This document shows, in pieces, positions 22,685 to 37,600 of a DNA stretch of 64,000 nucleotides. Position 1 is the first letter of the stretch. Each line of letters starts with the position of its first letter. The stretch comes from Mesorhabditis belari (Eukaryota; Nematoda; Chromadorea; Rhabditida; Rhabditidae): positions 1,762,501-1,826,500 of the forward strand of contig CAUEEP010000729.1 in assembly GCA_958450365.1 (NCBI GenBank). The letters are read 5' to 3'. The position numbers and the translations under genes are program-made. The notes below the pieces were generated by a model. That model was given only the letters and a program-made list of their open reading frames with translations, was not told the DNA's origin and did not search any database.

Positions 22685-25600
22685 CTAAAGATTTTTGCGT
22701 TCTCGAAAAGTAGATTGTCTTCATTTGATAGTAGTTTGGTTAAAAGTAGAGTATGTACATCTCAAATAAGTAATAAAGTAGGTAATAAAGTAGGTAATCA
22801 AGTAGGTAATCAAGTAGGTAATAAAGTAAGTAATAAAGTAAATAATAACTTGAGATAGGTAAGTTTTTCTAAGTATTCTTTTACTGGAGTCAAGTAAAAT
22901 GTCAAGTAATGCCCATTCTAAAACGCGCTTCTTTAGCGATTTAGTATAAAAAGAGCTAATCGTTTTATTTTATAAACATTTTGCTAACCCTGGAGGTTAT
23001 TTAGAAAATTACGATAACTTTCTTCTTTCTTCACGCGCTAGAAAACGCTTTATTCGAGATGCACACACTTAAAAATGAATGACTAGTCGATTAACATACA
23101 GTACCCGATAATATTATAGAACCTTTATATTAAAAACCAGCAAAAAAACTTTTGAAGCAAAAAGCAAAAGAATTGGCGCTGAGAGGAGTCGAACCTGCGA
23201 CTCCTCTCTTCTGTTCGTTTGAGAGAAACTCGCGTTAACCGCTCGGCCATTCGATAGCAGTGCGAGCGCGCTTATCTCTAGCTCACACGACCCTGGTTCG
23301 ACTCTCGCCCGCGTCAGCAGTTTTGTTTTTTTAAAAATTTAAAAACACGGTACACAACTACATGAAATTCTAAGCTAAACTAACTATAAGTTATTTGAAA
23401 CGATCCACTGGACCGAAAAGGAACCAAATCTACAATCTACAATCTATAAATTTTACAATTTATAAAAACTTCCATATCTCCTTCTTAAACTCAAAATTTC
23501 CTATATTTTTCTCAACTTTTATGTCTTTAGGCTTTAATTTTCTTCAAGAAGGAGAAATGCAAAAATTTTCGTAAATTCTAGAAATGTCTCACATTCTTGT
23601 CGAGTACTGGATTGCTGAACGAGATGACATTTCCGTGGAAAGCCACCGATCCATCAGCTGCCTCGTTTTTCTTGTGCAACAAGACTCTCTGAATTGATTT
23701 TTTTTTTCTAGATTTAACGCTATAATATAATATAATAACAAAATTATAGGAAATGTAACTTCCTATTTAAAGTAACTTCACTCACCTTTCTGTACATTGT
23801 GACACCAAAGAAAGCGATGAGACCGATTGCTGCTAAAAGAGCCAACAAAAGAAGGAAAGCGAGCAGGATATTCTCGGATAAACGACCGATAATCTAAAAT
23901 TTTTGAAATGGTAAATGAAGGATTTGAAGAAATTGAGTAACCTGTTTGCTCACTGATGACGAGCGATCGCAGAGTTGACCCTCGAAATCAGCTGGACACT
24001 TGCATTCACCGCTCAATTCACAACTGAAAGCCGGTTTTCAGGTTTTCCGGTTTTTTTACGGATAATAGAGATATCTACAGATCGAATAGTATTTTTAAAA
24101 AAAGATATATAGTAATTGATTAATTGTAGAATGGACACAAAGAAGCTGGGCTCTCTTGAGCTTTCAAATGGCGTTAATAGTTGGATTGGCTGCTAACGAG
24201 GGAAAGAGATGGCTAAATGACATTTGTCATAGATCATTCGACGCAGAATTACGCGCGGATTCCGAATCTGTTTTCCGTTTCTGATTTGGAGCACTCTGCT
24301 AAAAGTTATAAGTGTGCAAAGTTTTGTATGGGATTTATTTTTCACTGCTTTGCAAATTCAAAAAAGCAGAGTTTATAAGCAGATTTCCTAGGGAAGTTCA
24401 GAGGCACTGGTGGTTAGAATACAAGACAAACGCCAGGCAAAAGCGGTCTGGTTCGGCTCCGCCATTCAACTTTTTTCCTTTGCTTTTTTTGAATTTGCAA
24501 AGCAGTGAAAAATAAATCCCATACAAAACTTTGCACACTTATAACTTTTAGCAGAGTGCTCCAAATCAGAAACGGAAAACAGATTCGGAATCCGCGTGCA
24601 ATTCTGCGTCGAATGGTCTATGACAAATGTCATTTGATCCCTGTTGGATTGACTGACTGTCTGCTTTAGGAGTACTGCAGTATAATATTATGGATTTATG
24701 GCGGCAATATAGTATTCCAGTACTCCTGTACCCAGAACTCAATTTATGTACGAAAAAAGAGACTGAATATTGTAAACTCACATTCCACCATTCTCACATG
24801 TGCACTGTTTGGGCATGGTGAGCGGCGAGACGGCGATTGAGCGACAAGAGCCGTCCTAGAAAATCTCCTTTCTTTATGGCTTTTCAAATTTGTCCATTTT
24901 TGTTCACAAATTCATTATTTTGAACAAATTTTATTGCATCAATTTGGGTTAGAAAAGGAAAAATGTTTCCCGCCAGCAGGGATCAAACCCGCCGCCCTTG
25001 GAGAGGGCGGCTGTCTTTGAACCAATGCTCTAACCGACTGAGCTATCGAGGCACGCTCACTCTCCTCCAAAAAAACAAGTTTTGAGCTCAAAGTTAAAGA
25101 AAAAATCTTTGTCGTGAGTAGGGGTCGAACCCGCCGCCCCTGGAGAGGTGGCTGCCTTTGGACCAATGCTCTAACCGACTGAGCTATAGCTGCACGGCCT
25201 CCCTCTCTCCAGAAAGGCCCTTTTAACAAGTTTTAAGCTAAAATTCACCCGAAGTAGTCAATTTTTTTCAATTTTGCAATTATTTTCAGCTAAACAAAGA
25301 ATTGGAGTGCACTAGAAGTGATGTGTTTCTGAGCACAAAGTACACTAACTTCAAGATGTTAGCAGGAATATAATTTTAGCATTAGCATATTATCAAAAAT
25401 TTCAACTAACCTCTGTTAGAGCTCCATCGGGACACAAACAATTGATAGCCTTGTTCGGCAAGTTCACACAAATATGCGAACATTTCGAGTTCTCACAACC
25501 GGATCCGAGTCGTTGAGTGTCTCTGAAAGAAAAAATGCCTAATGAATACCTATTTCTATGGTTAAAACAAAAGCTTAAATATCTTGCTTACTTTGCGTAT

Positions 25601-28600
25601 CGTTGTTGGATTCGAATTGCGTGCGGATCCTGGAGATTCGACGCGAGAACAGAGCGTCGCGCACGACCGAATTTATCCTAAAATTTTGTCTTACAAGAAT
25701 CTTTTCATATGTCATTATTTATTAAATATTTGAGTGAGTAGTTGGACTCGTTCTTTCATAGGGACTGAGGATATAAAACCGAGATCCGGGATCCGAAATC
25801 CGAACCAATGACCTCTCGCTTACTGGACGATGAACACTCTACCTCTACAGCTCTACAACTAGCACCCGAAACGTTTCCCATTGACTCAAGGAATAAGCCT
25901 TATGCCCTACTGTGTCTCTCAGAAAGTTTATATCGCAAAAGCTGTAATAGTAGTCCCCCCACCCTCCAATAGTAGGCTTCCCCCGCCCCCTAGAGGGCTA
26001 ACGAAAAATAATGCCCCCTCCCCGGCACCTAGAGGGCTAAGGAAAAAGAATGCCGCCCCCCCCCCGCCCCTAGAGGGCTAAAGAAAAATAATGCCCCCCG
26101 TCCCTAGAGGGCTAACGAAAAAACAATGCCCCTGGGGCCACTATTATAGCATTTACGGTAACATGTAAACGCACCTGTACATAAAGAGTTTTCGTCTCCT
26201 TTGAGACCCAGTAAAGATGATTCTCGAAAACATCAATAGCAAATGGAATCGCTTTATCGTCTTTATCGGCTTGGACAACGATTTGTCGATCTGTGCCATC
26301 AGGGAGAATTGAGAAAACTCGTCTAGAAATTTTCATAGCTCATTTGTTTACACTATAAACTACAAAAGTTATGACCTAGCACACTAAAAGCGCTTCTAAC
26401 TTGCTTCATAACTGGTGCATTGATATGATCTATGGCTCAAAAAATAGCCAATCTCAAGAGCTTTCGAATGCACTAAAGTACACTGAAAAATGTGAATTCT
26501 AAAGAAAGTTACAGTGGTTCGTAGTTGAAGCTATTATTCTGGCTATAACTTTCTTTAGAATTCATATTTTTCAGTGTACTTTAGTGCATTCGAAAGCTCT
26601 TGAGATTGGCTATTTTTTAAGCTATAGATCATGTCAATGTGAAAGATTTAAAGCAAGTTAGAAACGTTTATAGTTTCCGTTTGTAGTTTATAGTGACAAT
26701 GTCTTATTTTCGTTTAAAAACTCACCTGAATTTCGGATCAGCCCAGAAGATTCGATTATCTTTTCCCTCGTCAACGGCCATCGAAGTTGGCGAGTAAATG
26801 ATGTCCTAAAAATCGCTCCTTAAATCTGTGTCACTTTATATACGACGGCCGTCTTAGATAAGGCTGCCTTATATACGGTTGCCTTATATATGGTCGCCTT
26901 ATATACGGTTGCCTTAAAGACGGCCGCCTTATATACGGTACAAAAGTACCTTAACAAGGATTTGTCGATGCATTCCATCCATATCAGCACACTCGATTTT
27001 CGCTCTCATTCCACCATCCGCATAGCAGACACGACCCATTTGTGGTAAAACAATAACAGCTGTTGGTAAAGCCAAATGCGAAGAGATCAATTTTCGCATG
27101 TATCTAAAGAAAATGATGAAATTTAAAGTCAAAAGATTGTTTGTATTAGTGCTAAAAATCGGCTTTTTTTTTGTCATTTTTCAATAATTTTTTTCTAAAC
27201 ACTGGTTTAAGCTAAAAATAAGTGTTATATCGCAAAAGATCACCAATTTTCTCTACTTTAATTTGATCCCTAAATGAGCAGAAAGAAACGTACTGGTGCT
27301 GAGATATGAGCGGTTCTTTGAGTGTAAACTTAGACTACGCGACGCTCCTATAGGGGGTACTTTTATTAGAGCTTTTACGGTAATCTAGGTCCTCTAAAGT
27401 TTGGCACTATAATTGTGGATCTGTAGATAAAGCTGTAATTGTAGCGCCCCTATATGAGCGTCGCGTAGTCGAAGTTTACACTCAAACAAACCCTCATATC
27501 TCAGCATCAGCACGTTTGTTTCTGCTCATTTAGGTATCAAATTAAAGTAGAGAAAATTGGTGATCTTTTGAGATATAACACTTATTTTTAGCTTAAACCA
27601 GTGTTTAGAAAAAAATGATTGAAAAATGATGAAAAATCGGCTTTTTTGTCACTTTTCAATCATTGTTTTCTAAAAATTGGTTAATGCTAGAAATCTGTGT
27701 GATATCGCAAAAGATTACCAATTTTCTCTACTTTAATTTGATACCAAAGCGTTTACAAAGAAAAGTACTGGTGCTGAGATATGAGTGGTTCTTTGAGAGT
27801 AAACTTAAACGCGACGATACGTTCGAGCATTTCTATTAGAGTATTAGAGGATTTAAAGGGTAAACCTTTTCTTTTTTTTTTGATAAATCTCTTCTATATC
27901 TCTCTAAATCTTTTAGCGAATAGAATAATTTGATTTAAAAGATCAAAGATTCAAACACCAACCGTCCATCACTTAATGCAACCCAAATGGCTCCGGTGTG
28001 TGATTCGATTGGTTGACTCATACGTTTCGCGCGTTCATGCGTCATCGAGTTGACCGTAGAGATGAAGAGATTTCTAGAAATCGATTATATTAGCAAAAAT
28101 AGATGCGATATTCGATAAATGAATAGCTTTAATTGAATAGCTTTCTGTCAATAAAACAGATCAAATAATTGATGAAAGTCAGGGTAAAATGATCAAAATG
28201 GGAGTGGAACAAATGCGACCTTTTTTTTTGCGCACCCGGACATTTGCGCACCTTTTTCCGCACTTAGCCCATTAGCGCACCTTTTTTCGCGTTTTAAAAA
28301 AAGCTCTAAAAGCTAATATTAACCAATTTCTATTCCAAAACTTGTTTTTCTAGGTAATTTTAGGGCGTAAAATCGAAATTTTGGCATATCAGAGCCGGAT
28401 GCGCAAAAAAAAAAGGTCGCATTTGTCCCACTCCCATCAAAATTGATCAATGATTTGAAAGAAAATTTGTTTCATGTTTGAAATTTGTTTCATTTGAAAT
28501 TCACTAATTTTTCTATGATTTTAAAGCATAACTTTTGTATAATCTAATCAATTTTCTCGAGTTTTTGCTCTAAAGCCGCTTTTATTGCTATTTATTTTAA

Positions 28601-31600
28601 AAATCTTTACTAAAGATATTATTTTTAAGCGGAAAAAAAAAAAAAAAAAAGATTTCTATGTTTAGAAAAATTTTCTTTTTTCTTTTTTTCTTTTTTTTTT
28701 TTTTCTTTTTTTCTTTTTCTTTTCTTTCTTTCTTTCTTTCTTTCTGAATTTATTTATTATTTTTAGATAGCAAGCGATCTTTGGATACTCCAAGAATATT
28801 ATTCAAATCAACAAGCGATCAACAAGAAGATCAACAAGAAGATCAAACAAGAGTCGGTGAATTGTTGTTCTCCGTTTCGCGAAACAATCGTTTTTCGACT
28901 TTGGAAACGTGCTTTTTGAAGATTTTTGAAGATGATTGGACATAGCTGCATATTTGATAACCGAAATTTGAACCATATATTGATTAAACTAAAGTTTTAC
29001 CGCTCAACCATCATTGGCTTTTCTCATTTGACTTATAAAAGCTTGTCATTGGCACTAAAAATTGTTTTTCTCAGTTTTTTACGCTTGATTGCAAATATTT
29101 AAATCTAATCTCAATAGAATTCAATGTCAGTTATTAAATGTCGGTTATTAAATGTCGATTATCAATTGTCGGTTCTCAAATATCGATCATCAAATATCGA
29201 TCATCAAATATCGATTATCAATTGTCGGTTATTAAATATCGATTATTAAATATTGATTATCAAATATCGGTTATCAATATCGATTATCAAATATCGATTA
29301 TCAATTGTCGATTATCAATTGTCGATTTTCAAATGTCCAGTTATCAAATCAATATCAAAAAGCCGAAACGCACTGACATGCGAAAAAGGATCGACCATCA
29401 AAAACGACACACGAGAATTTTCCATTAATCAGGAGCTTCGTGAAGGATTTTATGAATCTCAAAACCTTACCCAGTCAAATAATCGACCGCCATTGCAGTG
29501 GGTGTAACGCCAAGAGTTTCAAAGTCGATGTCGAGTTGTTGTCCCTCGTGTGATTGATTTCCCGTTGCGATCGCGGATCGGTAAATTGCCTGTGATAATT
29601 AGATTAGAAATTGAAATCTTTAAATTCTTCAAGCCTAAGCAGCTTTAAAACTCTTTATCTTTTTATTAGGGTTTTAAAGCAACCTTTTTATCTCCATCAA
29701 TCCAGAACATGAGCTCTCTTCGAGGGTCGAAATCGACGGAAATGATATCATTGTCATCGACTTCAGCCTAAATGCGAATAATTTTTAGCTTTAGGAAGAT
29801 TTAGAAAGCTTTAGAAAGATTTAGAAAACTTTAGAAAGCTTTAGGATGCTTTAGAAAGCTTTAGAAAGATTTAGAAAACTTTAGGATGCTTTAGAAACCT
29901 TTAGAAAGCACTTTATCTTCTTTACCTCAGCTGCCGCATGTGTATTCACTCCATTTCCATGATGCATTCCGACTTGAACCAGATTATCGTCAGCAGCGAT
30001 GATGATCTAAAAATATCGAAAGCATTTAGAGTTTCTTTTTTCTCTTAACTAATATATTTTCAATGAAAAGACATAGAAAACATATTAGTGAAGAGTTTCT
30101 GGAGTGCAGTTTTCCTTTCATAAACTCTATAAATGATAAAACTCTATAAATCATTGTGCATCATAAATTCCGTTTGAATTCGCAGATGACTAGTGTTTTG
30201 AAATCGTCTATGATCTGTCATCGTCTATCTATCAGCTCTAGATTTGCTAAAAGTCTCACCTCAGCTGGGTCGCCTTTAGCTCGACAATCTTTTCCAGTCA
30301 TCGCTCCAACAACCACATTGTTTTCATAGTCATCTGTGCATCGACAAAGATATGATCCTTTTGTGTTTAAACACATTTGTGTACAAGTGTTATTTCCTTT
30401 GCATTCATCGACATCGATACAATCCAACGGATTTTGCGGATCCGGTTGGAAACCATCACGACAATGACAGTAGTAGCTGAAAAAAGGAAAAGCATTTCCC
30501 CCCACTTTCTGCTTTCACTCACCCATCACTGACATCTGTGCACAAATGTTTACATCCACCATTGTCTCCATGACTTTCGCAAGTCTTTCCATTGTGCTTA
30601 TTGCAACCGATCTCATCTGATGCATCGCCACAGTCATCATTTCTAAAAAATAGAAGAGATTACACTGGCTTTAACGGGATAGGATAGACTTTAGCTTGCC
30701 TAGGATAGACTTTAGCTTGCCTAGGGTAGACTTTGGCCTGCCTAGGGCAGGCTTTAGCTTGCCTAGGGCAGGCTTTAGCTTTCCTACTCTAACTTTTACT
30801 ACTCACCGATCACAAGCAAGCGTCTGATTGATGCACTTCCCGTTTGCGCACTTGAACTCATCCCCATTACAATCGCCATATTCGGAAAATGATGTGCACA
30901 TTGAGAGGTGTTCATCTGATTGATCAAACACTCCGCAATCGTTTAAACCGTTGCACAATTGCAAGATGTTTAGGCAGAGTTTCGAGTGAGCACAACGGAA
31001 ACGAAGTGGCGGATCACAGCTGGCAGCTCGGCACTCAGCTGACGTCTGAAATCACAGCTAGGTTAAAAAGGGCTAGGTTAAACAGGGCTAGGCTAAGCTA
31101 GGCCAGGCTAAGCAAGGCTTGACCAGGCAAGGCTAGGCAAGCTAGACCAGGTTAGGCTAGACCAGGCAAGGCTTGGCTAGGCAGGCTAGACCAGGCTAGA
31201 CCAGGCTAGGCAGGCCAGGCTAGGCAAAGCTAGGCTAGCCTGGGCAAGCCTAGACCAGGCTATGCTAGACCAGGCTAGTCTGGGCAAGTCTAGGACTGAC
31301 CCTGTCCTGGCTATAACACTAAATTCTACAATAAACTCTGTTCCCTGACTTCCCAATTCCTCACCTCATCCGAATTATCTCCACAATCATTATCTCCATC
31401 GCACATATATTTCCTCGGCACACACACCGAATTCGCGCACTCGAACTCGAATGGAGAGCACTCTCTTCTCGAAACCATTGTGCAATTCGTCTCATCACTA
31501 GCTGATAAACAATCTTTCTTTCTGTCGCACCATTTGTGCGCGGGGATGCATGTACCTGAAAATAGAATCTTCAGATTACTCTGGATTTGGTCTTTCTGTA

Positions 31601-34600
31601 GCAAAATTTAGGTTAAGCCTTAGAAGCTAAAAGTTTATTGGCAATAGCTTTAGATCGATTCAACGATTTAAAACTTTCAAATTAAAAATTTCAAGCCCCT
31701 CACCCTCAGCACATTTCCGATGTCCTGGTTGACATTTCCTCGTCTCGCATTGCTCCTCATCGAATCGATCCGAGCACTGCACGGTGCCGTCACATACCTG
31801 AATATTTGTATGTAAGCTTGATAGATTTAAGCTTGCTGTGGAGTTACTAGGTTTAAACCACTGCCTCTCAAAAATCAATAATGCCTCTTTAGAGAGCTAG
31901 TTGAGGCGATTTTTCAAATTCCTTTTAAATCCAATAACTTTTTAAGCTCACTAACCTTACTGCCTGGGATACATCGTCCATCATTGCATCGGAATTCGCT
32001 CTCCGAACACGGTCGACTCGTTCCACCGCACTCGTCAGCCGTCTCATCCGAATTATCCCCGCAATCGTTCTCACTGTCACACATCCATCTGCAAAAGTTT
32101 ATGTTAGGGTTGTGAAGTAAGATTCGGATAGATCTATGATTGCTAATAGTTAGCTAATAGCCAATGCTGTTAGCCAATGCTAATAGCTAGCTAATAGCCA
32201 GTGCTGTTAGCCAATGCTAATAGCTAACTAACAGCCAGCTAATAGCTAGCTAACAGCCAGCCAATAGCCAATGCTGTTAGCCAACCTTAACAACTTTCTC
32301 TGTTACCTCTTTGGAATACATTTGCCTGTAGTGGCACATTGGAACTCTCCAACATCATCACACGTTGGACATCTCTCTTTGTGTTCATCCGAATTGTCAC
32401 GGCAATCATCCTGCCCATTACAGAATGCCCAGTTCGGGATGCAGCGATATGAGCCCGAGCAACGACTCCAACCTGAGATAGATTATTGTAGGTTTATTGC
32501 CGTAATTCGATCACTGTAGTCTAACCCCATTTATCGAACCCATCCCATCACTGTAACCCTATCCAGCTACCGTATCTTTCCAAAAACCGAACCCTTTCTG
32601 CAATCCTGATTTGCGCATTCGGGTGATTCATCAGATCCATCTCCACAATCGTCATCATTATCGCATTGCCAGGCTTTCGCAATGCATTTGTGATTGTTAC
32701 AGCGGAACTCTTCGGCTGTACAGTTGTGAGCGGGGTTTCCTAAGAATTAGATAATGAATTAGATAATCTAAAGAACTCTTCCTATAGCACTCTTCCTATA
32801 GCCCTCTTCCTCTAGAACCCTCTCCATTCCACTCACTGCAAATCTCTTCAGCCTCATCCGATCGATCTCCACAATCATCATCGCCATCGCATGTAAAACG
32901 CTTTGGCACGCATTTCCCAGTGGCTTTACATTTAAACATCCACGGATCACACGGTTTATCGCAGTCTACCTCATCCGACCCATCACCACAATCATCATAG
33001 CCGTCACAGAGCTGAGAAAAGGATTCTATTGGATCAAACATCAAACATTGGATTAAACAATGCCCAGTTTATCGTCTACTATTTGTTCTAGGCTTTTAAA
33101 ACAATGCCCAGTTATCATGAGTAGAATTTCCCCAACCTGGAATGGCCTTGTGCAATTGTGATTCTTGCATTGGAATTCACCAACAGGACAAATTCTTGGT
33201 CCACATATTTCTTCGCTTGGCTCATCAGATTTATCTCGACAATCAGCCTCTCCATCGCAATACCTAAAGTAAGAAAATCGTATTTGTAGAGATTGTAGAG
33301 ATTATAGAGATTATAGAGTGTATTACTGATTTATGATAGTTTTATCTTATAAAGAATCGTTTTTCTCGTGTAAAAATTGAACTGAAAAGCTTTAAGGTCG
33401 AAGTCTTAGTGATTATCCGAAAGTCTGTGTGAAAGATTCAGCTAATTCAATAGATTCAGCTAATTCAAATGAAAGCCTTTTAATGATAAAGCTATTCAGT
33501 TTCGTTAACTGAATACTTTCTAGGTAAAGCTATTCAGCTAATCAATTTATGATAAAGCTAATCGATAAAGTTAATCGATCGATTTTTTTCCAATTTCAAC
33601 ATTAAGAAAATAAGATCTTTTAACTGACCATAGCTTTGGAATACATTTTGCATCATCGCCTCCACAAGCGAATTGTCGCTCCGTACAGTTGGCTTTGCAT
33701 GTCTTATTGTCGGAAAGAAGAATGAACTGATCTGGACAAGCACATGTGTAACCTTTTCCTCCTCCCTGAAAGGATTTCAATTGAAAAAAAATGATGTGTA
33801 AACTTGTAAGCATTCCTTAAAAAGCTTTCCTCTCAAAGCTTTAAACGATACTCTAGCTTGTTAACCTATAAACTTTAAACGGTAAGCTTTAAGGATCCTT
33901 TTAACCTAACACTCACCGTTTCTTTCACGGGTAACTTTAAAATCGTTTTTCTAAAAATCTAATCAATTCCAATTTTTACATGCTATCCAACTAAGAAAAA
34001 GTCAAAGTTTGATAAAAATCTGTCTACAGAAAAAAAAGTTAATAAGGTGAACACGTTTCCAAGCTATTTTTTCCATTTTTAAGTGGACAGATTTTTATAA
34101 AACTTTTTTCTTTTTCTTAGTTGGATAGCATGTAAAAATTGGAATTGTTCAGTTTCTGATATTTTTTGGTTTTTGAAAAAAAATGGTTTGAAACTTGTTC
34201 ACCGTATTAACTTTTTTTTCATTAAACAGATTTTCATCAAACTTTGCTTTTTCTCTTAGTTGGATAGCATATTCCAAATATCAATTAACATAAGATTACC
34301 CGAATCAAGCACAAATGCGAGCATCCACCATTGTCATCTCCACACGGATTCGCCCAATCAGGTTGTCGCAACGGATGAACAACACGTAAATCATTTGGTA
34401 ATTGTATTGTGTGAACGAGCGTTGTCTCATTTGTACCATGCCATTTATTCGATGAAAGTACCTGTAAATGAGAAATCTTGATTTTGAATCAAATAGGAGC
34501 TAAATAGGAACCAAATAGGAACTACAAAGAACTAAATAGGAATCAAATAGGAACTACAAAGAATCAAATAGGAACTACAAAGAACTAAATTCGAACCAAA

Positions 34601-37600
34601 TAGGAACCAAATAGGAACTACAAAGAACTAAATAGGAATCAAATAGGAGCCAAATTGAAACCAAATAGGACCTAGAAAGAACTAAATAGGAACTAAATAG
34701 GAACCAAATAGGAACTACAAAGAACTAAATAGGAATCAAATAGGAGCCAAATTGGAACCAAATAGGACCTAGAAAGAACTAAATAGGAATCAAAAAGGAA
34801 CCAAATAGGAACCCAATATAAACTACAAAGAACCAAATAGGAACCAAATAGGACCTAGAAAGAACTAAATAGGAATCAAAAAGGAACCAAATAGGAACCC
34901 AATATAAACTACAAAGAACCAAATAGGAACCAAATAGGACCTAGAAAGAACTACCGTAAATACGGTAATAGTACCCCACCCCCATAATGACGGTGCGGAG
35001 TATTGCGTAGTCTAGCTTTGGACGCTTTTTTTTCTCGACACTGGTTTATGCTACAATGCTCGCTTAGGTATCAAAAAATAGCTGAAATTCAGGGCTATTT
35101 TTTGATACCAAAAACGTATTTTTTTTGGAAGTACGGGTACTTTGAAAAAAGGTGCGGAGCGTTGCGTAGTCTAGCTTTGAACGAGTTTTTCTCGACACTG
35201 ATTTATGCTACAATACTCGCTTAGGTATCAACAAATAGCTGAAATTCAGGGCTATTTTTTGATACCAAAGACGTATTTTTTGAAAGTACGGGTACTTTGA
35301 AAAGCAATGAAATACTAAAAAACTTTTGCGACTACGCGACTGTACGAGGGGAGGTGGGGTACTATTACAGTATTTACGGTAAATAGGAACCAAATAGGAA
35401 TCAAATAGGAACTACGAAGAACTAAATCTTGATCTAATCTGATAAATCTCGAAATTTGTTAACCTCTTTTAGATTCCAATCACTCCAGAAAAGTGTATCA
35501 TCAAAAACAGTCATACTGGAGACATGCGAAGTGCGTTTTGCTGGGATGTGTCGACGACCATTTCCATTTAAATCCATAAATCTAAAAAAAGATTCAACCT
35601 TTCCACTTCAAAATCTTCAACTCACCCAATTTCATTTAAATGTGCATCACCCCAAAACAATCGATTCGATTGATAGTCAATTGTGAGCGCATTCGGCCAT
35701 CCAAGATCGTTTTCAGCTAACTAAAAAAGCATAAGCATTAAAATCGCAATTAATGAATGGAAGCTTTGATCTTCTTATCTTCTTTTCTTTATAGGATTAA
35801 CTTTATAGAACCTTTTCAATCGGATCAGCTTTATCTGGCTTACTAGGATCAGCTCTATCTGGCTTACCTTTTCAATAGGATCAGCTTTATCTGGTGATCC
35901 ATCAAGCGCCATTCGACCAATGTACGGTTGAAGGCTCCATTCGGTGAAGTAAAGATAGCCCTGGAAAGAGTTTTTCTTGTAAGAGAGATGAAAGAATTGA
36001 TTTCAATCACCGGAAAGAATGAATTTCAATTCTATCCGAATGCTAATTAAGATGCCAAATGCTAATTAAGAAAATATCGAATAACTTTTCACCTCTTGTG
36101 GATGAACGACAATTGCTTTCGGTTGTTGGATTCTGTCACGGATAAGCGTCTTGCAGAGTCGACCATCGAGTTCACAAACGCGAATCGCTCGCTCTTGTCG
36201 ATTCAGCAAATAAATCTTTCTGCCGACCCAATCAATTGCAAATCCTGAATTAGTTCAATTAAATTAGATTCTCCATTTCGATTCACCTTCAGTTCCAAAA
36301 ATATTGTGCCTAAGGACGGGTGTGTATTTCGTGATCGGTGTGTCAGCCATTTCATCGATATCCACACTGTAGAGACGGAGTCGACCAATGTCGCAAACGT
36401 AGAGCTAAACGAGAATTGTATGAATTGAAAAATCACTCAGATCTACGACAAAGCAGGGTACAAGATAGGAGATTGTTAAATGTAAACTCTCAAAAGAGCT
36501 TCTGAGCTTCTGAACTATGCCCTCTATTGGGATCGAACACTGGCACGCTTTCCGATAGAGCCTTCCCCCTTTCCAGTCGAAAGCTCTAGCACTGAGCTAT
36601 GAGCGAACGGGAAAGCCTTTCCTCCAAGAGTCTCTCTCTGATTTCCCCCTTACAGTTATTCGGGAACTATTGTACAATGGCACAAGTGAGCCGGACAATA
36701 GCCATTATCCCAGTACAATAGCCATTAACCCTGCATCTGCCCACTAGCCTATTCCACCAGCCTGGTAAAATTCCAGTACAGTAATCGATATCAGATACAA
36801 TAGTAATACTTAAATTAATTAGCTATTAATTAGCCTAGCGATAAGTGTTTCAGTAACTCATCAAGTCAACCCGCCATCCAGCTCAATCAGCTAGCTGGTA
36901 TTACTTCTGACAGTTTACTTTGCACCACTTTCATCGTTTACCTTATTTTCCTTGATATCCACATCCATACTGACAACATTCTCAAAGCCTTGAGCTGCCA
37001 TTTCGTACAAATTCCCGTCAACGGAGATCTTCCGAACGTAGTGCTTGTTGGCGAGTAGAAGGTATGGTTGGGGTTCCTAAAAAGCTCCTATATAGTGCAG
37101 CCGTATATAAGACAGCCGTATATAAGGCGGTACTCAAAATATTGAAATATCCACAACTACACCCACCGGATCAACTCGTTTACACGTTTTATCATCTCTT
37201 GCCAGTGCATATCCATCCACACATCCACACTTAAATGTGCCGACTTTGTCCTCGCAAGTTTGGGAACAATTTGAGACACCCTCTGAAAAGGATTTCGTTA
37301 TGAAAGTGAGCGGTACCCAATTTTGAATATTTTAGCCTACTGTGGCTGATTTTCTTGAAGCTAATGATGATATTCTATCGTTTCTCCTTTCCCTTATCTT
37401 TTCCTACAATAACTGAATATTCTAGAGGCTAAAGATATTCAATTGTTTGGGTAAATCCTTTAGCCTACTGTGGATTATAGAACTTTTTAAAAACCAACCA
37501 AAGCATTCATTCACATTGTGACAACTTTTCTTGTCGACTGGATCGAGCGCGAAACCATCATGACACTCGCATTTGTATAGAATCGGTAAATCAACGCAAA

